Positions 1-9,600 of a stretch of DNA of 64,000 bases are shown here, piece after piece. The stretch's first letter is position 1; each line of letters opens with the position of its first letter. The notes under the pieces were generated by a model, which searched no databases, had not been told where the DNA came from, and worked only from the letters and a program-made list of their open reading frames with translations. The position numbers and the translations under genes were made by a program. The stretch is from Ascoidea asiatica (Eukaryota; Ascomycota; Saccharomycetes; Ascoideales; Ascoideaceae): positions 251,916-315,915 of the forward strand of contig BCKQ01000001.1 in the NCBI GenBank assembly GCA_001600695.1, in the 5' to 3' direction.

Positions 1-30
<30 letters not shown>
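1..30. repeat. AAT trinucleotide microsatellite
   Basis: Ten uninterrupted AAT units, followed by an imperfect ATAATAATG tail. The run starts at the window edge, so its real length is unknown. It lies just past the 3' end of the minus-strand transporter gene. Confidence 0.95.
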
Positions 31-31
<1 letters not shown>

Positions 32-75
32 TAATAATGAAGTTGAAGACCCATTAAATTGGTCTCATATAATTT

Positions 76-1608
76 TTAATCTAAAATATTTCTATCTTTA
101 GTAGATCTATAAAAAATTGTATATGAACATAAAAAAAATGCAATTATACAATTAAATGTTGTGAAATAAAATGTATTTTTATAACAATTTGAACCTTCAA
201 TACAAATTAAATCATTATTTAAAATTTTATTTGAATTGTTATTTAAATTATAACCAAAATCTTTATTTATAATTGTTATTATTAAACATGCTCCAGTTGT
301 CATAATACCCCAAAGTGTTGAAAAAATTTTATTATTTGAATGATAATAATCTGAAATTATTGAAGGATATGTACCAAATAAAAATCCAAAACTAAAACCA
401 ATTAAAATTGAAATAATTTTAAAAAATTTTAAATTATTATTAAAAATTATTAAAATTTGACAAATTATTAAAATTATTGAAGAAATTAAAATATTCCAAG
501 ATCTTTGAAATTTAAATTTTATTAAAATATCTGAAATTGTACCTGATAAAATTCTACCAAAAAATTGAAAAATTGCAATTAATGAAACTTGTAAAGCTTG
601 ATCTTTTAATAATTCTTCATTATTTTTAATTATATTAAAATTTGAATCATATTGTGTTTTAATTATTATTCCAATTGTTAAAATATATAATTGACCAGTT
701 GAATTCAATAATCCAAGTGTTAAATAATTAAATATAAATAATTTTGATTTTAAAATTTTAAAAACAGTTAACTCGTTATCTTCTTCACTTTCTTCATCCT
801 CATCTTCGTCTTCTTCTTGATTTTCATTTTCATTTTCATTATTGCCATCAAAGTTATCTTGAGTATTATCATCATCACTATTAGTAATAAAGGTACTTGC
901 ACTTGTACTTTGAGTTCCTAAATCAACAGTTCTGAAAATATTTAAATTATTTTTTTTTGAATTTAATTCTAATAATGGACTATTTTCATTATCTATAGAA
1001 TTTATTAAATAATTTTTTGGAATTATTCTAACAAAGAATCCACCCATTGAAATAAATATTAAAGAAACTAAAGATAGAAATAATAGTAAACCTGGAATAC
1101 TATTATTAAAAAAAAGAACTTTAATTGAACTGAAAAAAAATGCACTTAAACCATAAATTGAAATTATCAAACCAGAAGCCATACCTTTATTTAAATTAAA
1201 ATTTATTGTAATTATTTTTAAACATGAATAATAACCTAAAACAGAACCAATTCCAATTAAAGTTAAAGAAAAAGATAAAAGAAATAAATTTGAAGATTTA
1301 ATTAAATATAGTTTATAAAGAGTAAAATAACCTAAAGAATTTAAAATTGATGATAAAAAATTTGAAAATTCAGAACCGAAATAATCTATAATTATACCAG
1401 AAGGTAAACCTCCTAAAGAAGCACCTAACATCAAAGCAGTACTCAATATTGAAGCATCATTTTGATCTAAATTATTATTTGAAATTAACTGAGATGAATA
1501 TGTCGAATAGAAATAAGTAGTTCCTGATATCAATGATACAAAACATGAAGCGATAAGAGAAGTTGATTTCCTAGGTTTTGGAAAATATTTTAGAAGATTG
1601 AATATCAT
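76..1608 (-). CDS. Nodulin-like MFS transporter, YMR155W/MCH1 type
   Basis: A 510-residue polytopic membrane protein, probably a major-facilitator transporter of unknown substrate. About twelve hydrophobic segments are split by an acidic, Asp/Glu/Asn-rich cytosolic loop around residues 205-285. The first half carries the pattern of the fungal nodulin-like family: a Tyr-rich TM1 (YFYSTYSSQL), a GGLPSGIIIDYFG loop after TM2, LGYFTLYKLYL in TM3 and GLSAFFFSSI in TM5. From memory this resembles S. cerevisiae YMR155W more than MCH1. The ATG is the first in frame and is followed directly by KYFPKPRKS before TM1. The gene ends 76 bases from the window edge. The family call is firm; the exact orthologue and substrate are not. 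Confidence 0.8.
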   Translation of the reverse strand: MIFNLLKYFPKPRKSTSLIASCFVSLISGTTYFYSTYSSQLISNNNLDQNDASILSTALMLGASLGGLPSGIIIDYFGSEFSNFLSSILNSLGYFTLYKLYLIKSSNLFLLSFSLTLIGIGSVLGYYSCLKIITINFNLNKGMASGLIISIYGLSAFFFSSIKVLFFNNSIPGLLLFLSLVSLIFISMGGFFVRIIPKNYLINSIDNENSPLLELNSKKNNLNIFRTVDLGTQSTSASTFITNSDDDNTQDNFDGNNENENENQEEDEDEDEESEEDNELTVFKILKSKLFIFNYLTLGLLNSTGQLYILTIGIIIKTQYDSNFNIIKNNEELLKDQALQVSLIAIFQFFGRILSGTISDILIKFKFQRSWNILISSIILIICQILIIFNNNLKFFKIISILIGFSFGFLFGTYPSIISDYYHSNNKIFSTLWGIMTTGACLIITIINKDFGYNLNNNSNKILNNDLICIEGSNCYKNTFYFTTFNCIIAFFLCSYTIFYRSTKDRNILD

Positions 1609-2158
1609 TTGGCAGAAAAAATACCCTTTTCAAGAACACTATGAGATGTTTTCAATATCATATTTCTCTTAACTCTTTCCAGAATATTATATCTTGAGAT
1701 ATAAACTCCTCAACAGATCCTCAGAATCAAAGCTTTCTTATAAATTGTTTCGTGTTTCGTGTTTTGTCTTTGAACGTTCTTTTATTGTTGTTTCTGCTGC
1801 CAGTTCCGAAAGCAGCCAGATATATAAAGAAGAGACCCGCAGACTCGGTCTCAAAGCGAAAAAATGAAAGAAAATATTGTACTATTAAAGTTAAAGCGGC
1901 TTACGTAAGATGCAAGAAAGCAAACAAAGGAAGTAAATATAAAAAAACAAAAAAATACAAAAAAATACGAAAAAAAACACAGGAGGAAGCAACTTAACTA
2001 GGCTATATTTTTATTCAACCAAATATTAATCAAATAATAATAATGTGGTTTGGCTTGTAGCCCAAATGCTTTCAGAATCATCATTACCATAGACGAGATT
2101 TTATTTTCGTTCTTTCAATAAGGGGAAGAGTTGCATACAGTTCAAACCTATTTCTACG
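1609..2158. other. Intergenic region between two minus-strand genes
   Basis: This 550-base stretch holds the promoter of the MFS gene and the 3' end of the PY-motif gene. An 81-codon Lys-rich open frame (1752-1997, plus strand) has no ATG and is not accepted as a gene. I see no RNA gene or repeat. Confidence 0.6.
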
Positions 2159-2866
2159 TTATTCCAAATATCCCATATCCCTAGTTTCAGTAATTCTTTC
2201 ATGATAACTTGGTGGTGGAATACTAATTACTGGAGATTTTTCATCATCAGATAATTTATTGCATTGAGAATCACAATATAGCGGTAAAGTTAAATCTATT
2301 TCTTTATTTTTTGTATCACTTGAGATTATATTTCCAGCAATTTTAACAGATTTTTCATTCCTTTTTCTAGTGAATGTATATTTAATAAAATGATAAATAA
2401 TTACAAATTTTGAACGATTTTCATATTTATTTTTGATATTTTTATAATTTTTTTTAAATTGAGTATATGGAGAAATAATTTTATTAAATTTTTTAATTGG
2501 ACTAATTAACCATTGAAAAAAAGCACACATCTTTTTGAAAAAATTTTTATGTATTTTATTTTTAATTACATAACCAGTTGTCAATACTATTATCATTGTA
2601 ACTGACAAGAGATAAATACCACCAATAAAAGTAAATAGAAGTTTACCAAACAAATCTTCATCTTCTTCTCCCTGCTCTTGAGTTTCTGTCAGAATTTGAG
2701 TTATATTGTAACCAAAATCAGTAAGTTCAGAATGATTTTCAAGAATAGTGTTTTCAGTATTTGTATTTTTTTCTGGAGAATTTGAAGATTCTATGATTTC
2801 CATCACAGTTGAAGTCATTCTAGGAATACTTGATAGCGTTGTAGTTGATGGTGAATTTGAAATCAT
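2159..2866 (-). CDS. Single-pass membrane protein with a PPSY Rsp5-binding motif
   Basis: A 235-residue protein that I cannot assign to a named gene. Residues 1-75 are Ser/Thr/Glu-rich with two N-glycosylation sequons (Asn44, Asn54) and no signal peptide. Residues 76-101 form one strong transmembrane helix, followed at once by a basic stretch (KNKIHKNFFKK), which suggests an N-out, C-in topology. The cytosolic tail of about 130 residues is basic and ends with a PPSY motif at 218-221. PPxY motifs bind the WW domains of Rsp5/Nedd4 ubiquitin ligases. Small single-TM PY proteins such as Rcr1/Rcr2, or the larger Ssh4/Ear1 group, act as Rsp5 adaptors in trafficking. An Rcr-like role is inference from architecture only. 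Codon 59 is one of the rare CTG codons in the window. Confidence 0.7.
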   Translation of the reverse strand: MISNSPSTTTLSSIPRMTSTVMEIIESSNSPEKNTNTENTILENHSELTDFGYNITQILTETQEQGEEDEDLFGKLLFTFIGGIYLLSVTMIIVLTTGYVIKNKIHKNFFKKMCAFFQWLISPIKKFNKIISPYTQFKKNYKNIKNKYENRSKFVIIYHFIKYTFTRKRNEKSVKIAGNIISSDTKNKEIDLTLPLYCDSQCNKLSDDEKSPVISIPPPSYHERITETRDMGYLE

Positions 2867-4668
2867 TTTTTCAGTTTTAAAAACAGAAAATATTTTGAGT
2901 TTATAATTAGCTTTTTGACTTATAATTCATAAATAGTTTATATATAGTTTAATTTAGTATACTATACAGTAAAATGTAATATAATACAGTTTATATTCTA
3001 ATCAAAATAATACAATTTTATATTAAAATAAAAAAATCTATAAATATTATTGAATTAAAAAATATTTCAAAGAAATGAAGAAATTGGTCTTATTTATATT
3101 TCCTTTAGTCTGTTTAATAATTTTTAAGTTTAATGTTTGCTCAGTTGATGAAATTATAAATATAAATTTTTTGAAGGAAACAAAATGATGTTTATTTTAA
3201 CTTTAAGCAAAAAAAAAATAAGAAAGTGAGCAAGCAATGATTTCATCAACTCTCAATAGGTTTCTTGGACTTGGTTAAATAAAGATTGCTTAATCGCAAC
3301 TTTTATTTTTCATCCACTGTATATCTCTTCTTCTCTATGTAATGTCATATTATATTATAAAGTATTCTCTCAGCTATTTTTTATATATTTCATGTTTTAT
3401 ATTATACGTCTATATCCTTTTATACATTTTCATCCCCATAGCGAGAAAACAGACGCCAAACTAATGGGTCTCCTTTATTTCTCTAAGGAAGTACTTAACT
3501 GTTTTTGAAAAACCACAGTGCTGTAATGGATATTCAAAATCAAATAAATTGATATCAAAATCTAAATCATCAAAAAATATGTATGGATTATTTATTTATT
3601 CTGAAATATAAGAAATTTTATTATTTTCATTGAATCACCAAAAGATTCAACTATTAAGACCACATACTATAAATAAAACTTGAAACACTTTTTTTCTTAT
3701 TCTTACTTTGATTTTTATTTAATTCAATATTTTCATAAAGCTATAAAATTTTTTAGAATGATTTGTGGATTACTCATTTTTAAATTAATATAATATAATA
3801 TATATAATTATTAAAATACGCTTAAAAGATAAGCATTAATACTTTTTTTAAGAATTATAATTTTATTGTAATACTAAATTATGTCTTTCATTTGATTGTT
3901 TATTTTCTAAATGATTTCTTAACAGACCTGCAAATAGACAAGCGATAATCAAACAAAGAGAAAATCGAGAAGAGCTGAATTGCGTCTGAAATTGAGTTCT
4001 CCGTGAGCAGCAGGGGCCTGCAGAGAATCAGCCACATACAAACCTTAAACACCTCTTTTGTTTCCAGAACATTTGCACCGGGCCGAGGACCCAATCCAAG
4101 ATAAATATTTATAGTAAAAAGAGTAACACAAATGAACAGAGTATAGACGACTATCTCAAACATATTACTAAGAATGTTAAGAACAGATTTGAAATATTGA
4201 CTATTTTGAAATCAGCTTGATTTTGTTTAATTTTAATCTAAAAACAGGGAACTATTTATCAAAAGAAAAAAGCAGTGATAAAAAGTTCTTCTTATTTTTC
4301 ATATAATTTCTCTTGCCAGCTAGAAAGAAAACAGAAAAATAAATAAGACTTATGAATTTTTGATGTGAAATGCTTAAAGTTTTAAAACAATTGAGTAGTA
4401 TATATACATTATATTGTGCATTTCAAATTCCAATTATTTAATTGATTTTAAATATAGCAAAAATTAACACAAGTTCAGAAAAAAGAATAAATTTCTCAAT
4501 AATTGTAAAATATTTATATATTTTTTAACATTGATCGAATCCAACATTTACAAAATTAGTTGAAAACTGTTGGGAAATTAAGTGTTTAGAACATCTAAAA
4601 AATATTGAGCATTAAAAAAAATTTCACTAGCAGTTTAGATATTTACTTTCATATTTTGTTTTATCAAT
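2867..4668. other. 1.8-kb intergenic region with a GC-richer patch
   Basis: Mostly AT-rich DNA upstream of the PY-motif gene. Bases about 3930-4110 are clearly richer in GC and contain an 87-codon minus-strand frame (3900-4163, ATG start). Its predicted protein resembles no family I know, so I treat the patch as promoter sequence. No tRNA or clear repeat was seen. Confidence 0.5.
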
Positions 4669-6048
4669 CTAAGTCTTTCTTCTTTTTATTTGGAGTAAAG
4701 ATTCATCTAAATCATTATTTTGATCAATATTTTGTTGAAAATGACTATCTATACTCATATTTTCATTATTATCATTATTTGCATTACTAAATGTTTCAAA
4801 ATAAAAATTAGTTCTTTGATCTTCAAGATTTTTAATTTTTTCCAATAATATTTTATTTTCTTCATTTACTTCTTCGTATTTTTGTTGAATTATGGAATTT
4901 TGACTATTACATATTTTATATTTCTCCTTTAGTTCTTTTAATTCATTTTTCATTTTTAATAATTCACCAAGTTTACTGAAAATTTCTTTAGGATCATTAA
5001 GATTAAAAGCTGCTTTAATTACATCCATATCTGTTGAAAGTGATTTATTTTGCTTTCCTAATTCTTGGACTTTGGAACTTAATGATACCAATAATTTATT
5101 TTGTGTATGTATATAATCTTCTTTTGAATTAAAAGTGAGTAAAGATGAATTATTATTCGTAGACAAATTGGGTAACTCTTTATTGATATTTGGAGTTTCA
5201 CCTATAATATTTGTGGAATCCTCAGTTTCCGGTATATTTTTGAAAGTTTTATCAACAAAGCCATCCTTATTTTCATCAACTACATTAGGATATGTATTCT
5301 CCTCATCTTTTGTAGTATTGAAAGCTTCATCATGAATTAGTCTATTATTTATAATTTCCGAAGAATCTAGCGTTGAATCATTTTTGAAATCCTTAGATAT
5401 ACTTCCCTCTAATATTTCGAGAGTAGTTTCACAATTTGAAGTAGTGATGATTTCATTATCAACATTGCTCTGATTGGCCTTTATAACAATATTTTTTACA
5501 AGAATTGACGAATCATTACTTTCTAAAACTTTTTTTTTGTAAGATTCATCTCCACTAAATCCCATTTTTCTTTTCAATAAACACAATTTATGAGATTTTC
5601 TTAAAATTGGAAGATCATTTCCATTTTCATAAACTTCAGAATGATGATCGTTTTTAATAAATATATGATCCTCAATTACTTTCTTTGAAGCACTTGTTTT
5701 TTTACAAGTTGGGCAAATAAAGATTGACTCATCAAAAAGAGTAATTTTTGATTTTTTTTTCCTCCCAACAGAAGGTTTTGTAGATGCATTACTTTCAGAG
5801 TTTTGTGCCTCTATTACAATCCCACCTATTGTATTTTCACAAAAAAAACAACAATTTAAGGTACATTTTAAGCATATTTTAAAACAATGATATTTATGAT
5901 CATTTTGTTGTAGTCTTTTGAAACATTTATCACATAATCTGAAATCTTCAAGAGGTTCTCCTAATTTTTTAGTTTGCTCATTATAATAATTATTCATTTG
6001 ACTTGCTTTGAGCTTAGAGTATTGATACTTATACATTCGTTGTGCCAT
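4669..6048 (-). CDS. Cys-rich zinc-binding, coiled-coil protein of unknown function
   Basis: A 459-residue protein. The open frame extends six codons upstream, but the first ATG is at 6048 and is used here. Residues 39-70 hold eight cysteines (39, 42, 55, 59, 62, 66, 67, 70) and two histidines (51, 54), a probable zinc-binding module. A second C-x2-C with downstream histidines (FICPTCKK... DHIFIKNDHH) follows a basic GRKKKSK stretch. The middle is Ser/Thr/Asn-rich and looks disordered. Roughly residues 310-420 form a Leu/Lys/Glu heptad-like coiled coil. Two zinc modules followed by a coiled coil would fit a scaffold or a RING-like ligase, but the Cys spacing matches no RING or zinc-ribbon pattern I know. 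The upstream region holds an MCB, a CACGTG box and a palindrome. Confidence 0.75.
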   Translation of the reverse strand: MAQRMYKYQYSKLKASQMNNYYNEQTKKLGEPLEDFRLCDKCFKRLQQNDHKYHCFKICLKCTLNCCFFCENTIGGIVIEAQNSESNASTKPSVGRKKKSKITLFDESIFICPTCKKTSASKKVIEDHIFIKNDHHSEVYENGNDLPILRKSHKLCLLKRKMGFSGDESYKKKVLESNDSSILVKNIVIKANQSNVDNEIITTSNCETTLEILEGSISKDFKNDSTLDSSEIINNRLIHDEAFNTTKDEENTYPNVVDENKDGFVDKTFKNIPETEDSTNIIGETPNINKELPNLSTNNNSSLLTFNSKEDYIHTQNKLLVSLSSKVQELGKQNKSLSTDMDVIKAAFNLNDPKEIFSKLGELLKMKNELKELKEKYKICNSQNSIIQQKYEEVNEENKILLEKIKNLEDQRTNFYFETFSNANNDNNENMSIDSHFQQNIDQNNDLDESLLQIKRRKT

Positions 6049-6270
6049 TTTGATATTAATTAACAATTCAACTCAAAAGTACAATCTTGAATTAAGGAGT
6101 GGAATAAGATATTTTTTTACAAATTTTTATCATAACTTCAATTTTAACACCAAAATATCAACTTCAATTCGACAAAAAAATCAAATTTAACTCAAAAATG
6201 AGAGAAATTCTTTTGATTTCATAATAATAAACAGGTCGAAATTTTAACGAATATTATCTTACTAAATACA

Positions 6271-6276
6271 CACGTG
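6271..6276. promoter_or_regulatory. CACGTG E-box (Cbf1/Tye7-type)
   Basis: On the minus strand this reads GTCACGTG, the core preferred by Cbf1-like bHLH factors. It lies 223 bases upstream of the Cys-rich gene start. The motif match is exact; the factor is inferred. Confidence 0.45.
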
Positions 6277-6350
6277 ACCTTTTTTAGACTCGTTCAAGAA
6301 AGCAGGGATGCTTCTGCCTTTAACGTTAACGTTAATTCAAATTACTCGCT

Positions 6351-6356
6351 ACGCGT
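6351..6356. promoter_or_regulatory. MCB box ACGCGT
   Basis: Exact ACGCGT, the binding site of the Mbp1-Swi6 (MBF) G1/S factor in yeasts. It is about 300 bases upstream of the Cys-rich coiled-coil gene on the minus strand and close to the TTAACGTTAACGTTAA palindrome. A single copy can occur by chance. Confidence 0.4.
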
Positions 6357-6609
6357 TATAACATAAACAGTATAAGATTTTAAACTAAATTTATAACATT
6401 AACAGAAAAAGCACTTCTATAAATGCAATAATTTAAACAAACGTATGAAAATTAAATATTACGATATATATAAGTTAACAATAAAATAAATAAAGAAAAG
6501 ATAGTAGGATAATGAATGGATAAATAAAAGGAGAAATGGGTATAAAAGCCTAGGAATAAACAAATTAATGAACAAAACAAAACGAAAAAAGATGAATGTA
6601 TAAATATCA

Positions 6610-9600
6610 TCATGCAATAGTAGAAGTACCAAATTCTTCAGTGGATTCTAAATAATAATCTTTTTTATCACCATATTCATCATATCCATCATCATCATGC
6701 TTGGTTGTATCTGATAATATAGCATTTTTTGCAACCAATTCAACAATTTTTCTGATTGTAGGCACATTCAACCAAGCTGGAACATATGCTTCTACTCTTG
6801 AAAATGGTCTTAAACCAATAGTTCTAAAAGGATCATCAAATTGACTTCCATTTCTATTGACTTCTTCAAAGTAATCATTACCAGCGGATGATGATTCTTT
6901 TACTTTTTCAACAACAGCTTCTAAAACTTCTGAGGCAATAGGAGTTTCATAATCTGCAATATAATATTGTGATATTAACTTCTGTATTTGACTTGGTCTT
7001 AAAGCGTAACAGATCTCATATATTATTTGAATATCTTCGGTAGTATTTTTTCTCAACTGTAATAATTTTGCAGCTTGTAAAAGATGAGTAAGATATCCGG
7101 CACCTTCTGGAATTTCATGAGATTTACACCATTCTTCTAATCTTGTAACATTATAATTCAATTGTAAACCACGTTTCCATGATAAGAAATTATGTCTCAT
7201 AATTAAATCATTAAAACAAATAGCATCAACAAATCTTAATAATTCACCAATAACTTCATTCATAACTTCAGGTTCAATAATATATGATTTCATAGCCCAA
7301 TAAACGGAATTAAAAAAACTTAAAATATCATCCATTTTGAAATGAGTCGTTGGAGAAAATACTTTTGCTAAAAATGGAGCAGTTTCTGGAGCCATAAATC
7401 CAGGTAGAGATTGAGATAATACAACTGCGGAAATAGCTTTTTTCTCTAATTCTTTTTCCATTCTCTTCATCCATAAATTATAAATATTATAAGATAATGA
7501 TTCGAAATCTTCTTTAACAACAGCCACTAATTTTAAGTACTCGTTATATTCAAGTTCACTCATTTCATTTGCAATATCATCACTAACCATAATAGTGGTT
7601 TCTGCAAAAGCTACAAATGAATATAGTTCATGAGTATTTGATAACCAGAAAGCACCATGTGTAATTACATCATCATCTTTCAAGTTTGATACAATAGTTT
7701 GAATAACAGTTAAAACTTCACCTAAGAAATCTTCTGATTCACTTGTTAATCCTAATCTCCACATATCACTAAGAATGATAATAATAATTCTTGATGGGAA
7801 TAATACTTCTTTTCTAGTTAAATCAGTTGCAACACCAGATGGTGGAACTTTTAATCCTTTCAATAATCCATCAACGATTTCTTTATGAATAGCAGTAGAA
7901 TCTTGAAGTAATCTCCATAATTCATCATTAATATCACTGAGAGTTGATTCATCATCTTCTTTATTTGAAACAGGCATGACTGAAGCTGGTCTTGGATTAT
8001 AATTAGTTTCCATTGTTGATGACCATGATGATCTTTGATTATTAGAAGGTAATGGTGCCATACTTTGAACTTGTTTACGATTATTAGTATGACTATGCAT
8101 TAATTTATCTTTATTAGTTGTTATACTTCCATTATAATTACGTTCAGCAACAGCTTGAGAAGCTAATGCAGCTATTTCTTCTTTAAGAGTGGCAATTGTT
8201 TTTCTTAAATCAGTTTCATTATCATTGGATTTATTAAGAGCAGTTCTAGCTTCTTTTAATTCCATAATATTCTGATCGACTTCTTCTCTTAATTGTTCTT
8301 TTTCATAAATAAGTTCTTTAACTCTAGCTTTTGATTTTTCATAATCTTTCTTTATAATTTCAATTGTATCATTAAGTTCAGCAATATGAGCCATATGTTC
8401 GTTTGATTGAATTGTAATTTTTTCTGCAAATTCTCTTTCTTTGGCTTTTAATTTATCATGAGCACCACTTGATTCTTCGACTAATTTTTGTAATGCAACA
8501 ATTTCAGTTGTAAGTTTTTTATTCTCATGCATTTTAGCAGTTAAAGATTGTGTTAATTCAATAACTTTATTTTCTAATCTATAACTAACTTCTTTTAAGT
8601 GATTAACAGATTTAGCTTCTTCTTTTAATTTTTTCAATTCTTTTGCAGCTAATCTACGTCTCATACAAGATTGAATATAAACTGTAGCTCTTTTGGTTTC
8701 AAGATATTCACGTCTTCCAGAATATGATCTCCAAGCTTTTTGTAAAACAACTGCAGATTTATCTCTTCTTAATTCTTTATAATTCAATCTTGCTTTATAA
8801 CCACGAATTGCAGCTTGTAAAATAACAACAGCTTTACCCACTGTCTTAAATTTCTTACGTGCAATAAAACCTCTTGAAATAGTTTGAATTAAAATAGCAG
8901 CATTAACCTCAATTTCATGTCTAATACGAATTCTTGCAATATGTCCTCTGAATAAAGATTGAGAATTAATAATTGAATTTCTAATTCTTGAATATTGTTT
9001 ACGATAATAAATTGATCTAACATTTTTTTGAATTAAAACAGCAGAATCATGTAATCTATTTGATCTAAGTTTTTCTAAATTTGCTAAAACACCAGCTTTG
9101 AAAAAAATCTTAGTTTGACCTAATTGAAATTTAGTTGGAACTTCAATTGTTTGTTTTAAAACATTACCACATAAATCACGTACATCTTCTTCAGTGGTAT
9201 TAGCATTTGCAATTACTTTAATCCATTCAGAAGAATGTACTAAAATATGATATCTTTGAGCAAATTCTTCATAAGTTCTTTTTGAAGGAAAACCTGCTGT
9301 TGAAATTCTAATAGTTTCTAAAACACCACAAGCTCTTAATTGAGATAAAACCATAACAGGGTCAAAAACCCAAGCTTGTTTTTGTTCATTTGGTTTAATA
9401 CAACGAATATAATGAACATTAGTTGAATTAATTGTTGTCATTAATTCAATTAAAGAATTTTTGAATAATGAACCTAAAGTTGGTTTTCTAATATTTGCTT
9501 TACCACTTAATTTACCAATTGGACCTAAGGAGAATCTTTTATTTTGAGTTGTACCATTTTTTTTCTCAATTTCTCTTTCTTTTGCTTTTTGTAATCTATC

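Larger units (their letters stand above)
6049..6609. other. Intergenic region with a regulatory cluster
   Basis: Lies between the start of the Cys-rich gene and the 3' end of MYO2. It contains a CACGTG box (6271-6276), a 16-base palindrome built from TTAACG/CGTTAA units (6320-6335) and an ACGCGT box (6351-6356). The remainder is AT-rich without visible features. Confidence 0.6.

Noticed and set aside
1752..1997. 81-codon Lys-rich plus-strand open frame with a hydrophobic start
   Set aside because: It begins at GTG and contains no ATG. Composition follows A-rich DNA rather than a gene.
3900..4163. 87-codon minus-strand frame with ATG and a hydrophobic N-terminus
   Set aside because: It lies in a GC-richer promoter patch and resembles no family I know. 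Kept only as intergenic comment.
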